Source: WRCA01 sp964587855
Lineage (GTDB): Bacteria > Pseudomonadota > Alphaproteobacteria > Rs-D84
Direction of reading: 5' to 3'
DNA length: 6,395 bases
Assembly: GCA_964587855.1 (NCBI GenBank)
Contig: CAZPLT010000020.1
Location: 1-6,395, forward strand
Shown here: piece after piece, positions 6,172 to 6,395 of the stretch
How the letters are laid out: each line of letters starts with the position of its first letter
How positions within the stretch are numbered: the first letter of the stretch is position 1
Notes under the pieces: generated by a model
The model's database searches: none
What the model was told of the DNA's origin: nothing
The model's input: the letters and a program-made list of their open reading frames with translations, nothing else
Translations under genes and position numbers: made by a program

Positions 6172-6273
6172 GACATGCTCGGTGCGTTGCACCTGTGCGG
6201 CATTCGTTCGCGCGAACTTGCGTTCGCTGCGCTCGCCTTACGGCTCGCTGACTCATTGTCGAACCAGAACGAC
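6156..6273 (-). pseudogene. Broken tRNA-Asn 3' half interrupted in the T-loop
   Basis: Read on the minus strand, this stretch has CTGGTTCGA (6267-6259), as in the T-arm of the nearby tRNA-Asn, preceded by GTCG with two extra bases between. After about 87 unrelated bases it resumes with CCAGCTGCCCGAGCCA (6171-6156), exactly the tRNA's second T-stem strand, acceptor strand and CCA. No 5' half or anticodon arm is present, so it cannot make a tRNA. The acceptor-side match is strong; the T-arm match is short and could be partly chance. Confidence 0.5.
6172..6258. repeat. GC-rich palindromic insert, possible small interspersed element
   Basis: About 87 bases, much GC-richer than the surroundings, separating the two tRNA-like pieces. 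It contains a hairpin GGTGC/GCACC (6181-6185 with 6189-6193), a perfect 12-bp palindrome GTTCGCGCGAAC (6206-6217) and repeated GCTCGC words (6231-6247). There is no convincing reading frame or end-to-end hairpin. It resembles in style the small palindromic elements known in Rickettsia and other Alphaproteobacteria, which also insert into tRNA genes; membership of any named family is not shown. Confidence 0.45.
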
Positions 6274-6311
6274 TTCGTCGTGCTAGATTCTTTTTTCGTA
6301 CCCGCACGGGT
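6269..6311. other. Two short hairpins between tRNA remnant and tRNA terminator
   Basis: ACGAC/GTCGT (6269-6273 with 6277-6281, loop TTC) and ACCC/GGGT (6300-6303 with 6308-6311, loop GCAC). Between them is a T-run at 6290-6296. On the plus strand the first hairpin is followed, nine bases later, by that T-run, too far for a good terminator. No gene is visible here. Confidence 0.4.
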
Positions 6312-6315
6312 TTAT

Positions 6316-6344
6316 AAAAAACGCCCCCAACGGGGGCGATTTTT
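6316..6344. terminator. Bidirectional terminator downstream of tRNA-Asn
   Basis: CGCCCCC (6322-6328) pairs with GGGGGCG (6332-6338) around AAC. T residues follow on both strands (6340-6344 on plus; 6321-6316 on minus). It lies 12 bases past the 3' end of the minus-strand tRNA-Asn and is almost certainly its terminator. Confidence 0.9.
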
Positions 6345-6348
6345 ATAA

Positions 6349-6366
6349 ATTGGCTCGGGCAGCTGG
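6349..6366. repeat. Direct repeat of the tRNA-Asn 3' end, copy 2 (in the tRNA)
   Basis: The partner of 6154-6171, identical over 18 bases; here it is the functional acceptor and T-stem end of tRNA-Asn. The two copies are 195 bases apart, start to start. Confidence 0.85.
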
Positions 6367-6395
6367 ACTCGAACCAGCGACATACGGATTAACAG
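6351..6395 (-). tRNA. tRNA-Asn(GTT), 3' half (cut by window edge)
   Basis: Read on the minus strand, the sequence begins in the anticodon loop CTGTTAA (6395-6389, anticodon GTT at 6393-6391) and continues with the anticodon stem strand TCCGT, variable loop and T-arm GCTGG-TTCGAGT-CCAGC. It ends with acceptor strand TGCCCGA, discriminator G and encoded CCA (6353-6351). The five T-stem pairs are all Watson-Crick. The 5' half lies beyond 6395 and should carry TCGGGCA and an ACGGA anticodon strand. Confidence 0.9.

Noticed and set aside
6156..6300. Part of a two-piece tmRNA as found in Alphaproteobacteria
   Set aside because: The acceptor strand matches tRNA-Asn exactly, there is no Ala-type G-U pair or tag-coding region, and the usual tmRNA end sequence is absent.
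6139..6348. Open frame of 69 codons on the plus strand across the tRNA-proximal region
   Set aside because: It runs through two terminators, the tRNA-derived repeat and the palindromic stretch, has no ribosome binding site and no protein-like composition. It is open because the stretch is GC-rich.
1..6395. CRISPR array, toxin-antitoxin pair or other defence system
   Set aside because: No regularly spaced repeats, no paired small overlapping genes and no nuclease, ATPase or reverse-transcriptase motifs were seen.

Overview
The window comes from a low-GC Gram-negative bacterium. A patatin-type lipoprotein with a lipobox, an RgpF-like surface-polysaccharide enzyme and fermentative acetate metabolism fit a low-GC, possibly gut-associated alphaproteobacterium. 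That placement is an inference from gene content and is only moderately secure. No defence system, CRISPR array, transposase or integrase is visible. This is mostly ordinary chromosome with a few accessory pieces.

Layout. (1) Positions 1-279, minus strand: N-terminal 93 codons of acetate kinase, cut by the window edge. (2) 280-459: a divergent promoter region in which a palindromic TTGCAA could serve as the -35 box in both directions. (3) 460-1368, plus strand: a very AT-rich gene for an RgpF/rhamnan-synthesis-F-like protein of cell-surface glycan assembly. (4) 1400-2011, minus strand: a GC-richer, isolated phage tail-fibre-like gene with an Mtd-type N-terminal domain. Its leader contains what looks like a complete intrinsic terminator between promoter and start codon. 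(5) 2181-4607, plus strand: a large cysteine-free protein of unknown function with a long C-terminal coiled coil, under a near-consensus promoter and ending at a strong bidirectional terminator. (6) 4655-4852, minus strand: a small DUF378 inner-membrane protein. (7) 4930-6042, minus strand: a patatin-like phospholipase lipoprotein whose true start codon is unclear. (8) 6043-6395: no protein gene. It holds the lipoprotein promoter, two GC-rich terminators, a GC-rich palindromic stretch inside an apparent broken copy of the 3' end of tRNA-Asn, and the 3' half of an intact-looking tRNA-Asn(GTT) running off the edge.

The genes do not form one pathway. Nearly every one is a single transcription unit with its own promoter or terminator, and strands alternate. 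The parts most worth following are the terminator-in-leader of the phage-like gene, the unknown coiled-coil protein, and the interrupted tRNA-derived repeat beside tRNA-Asn.
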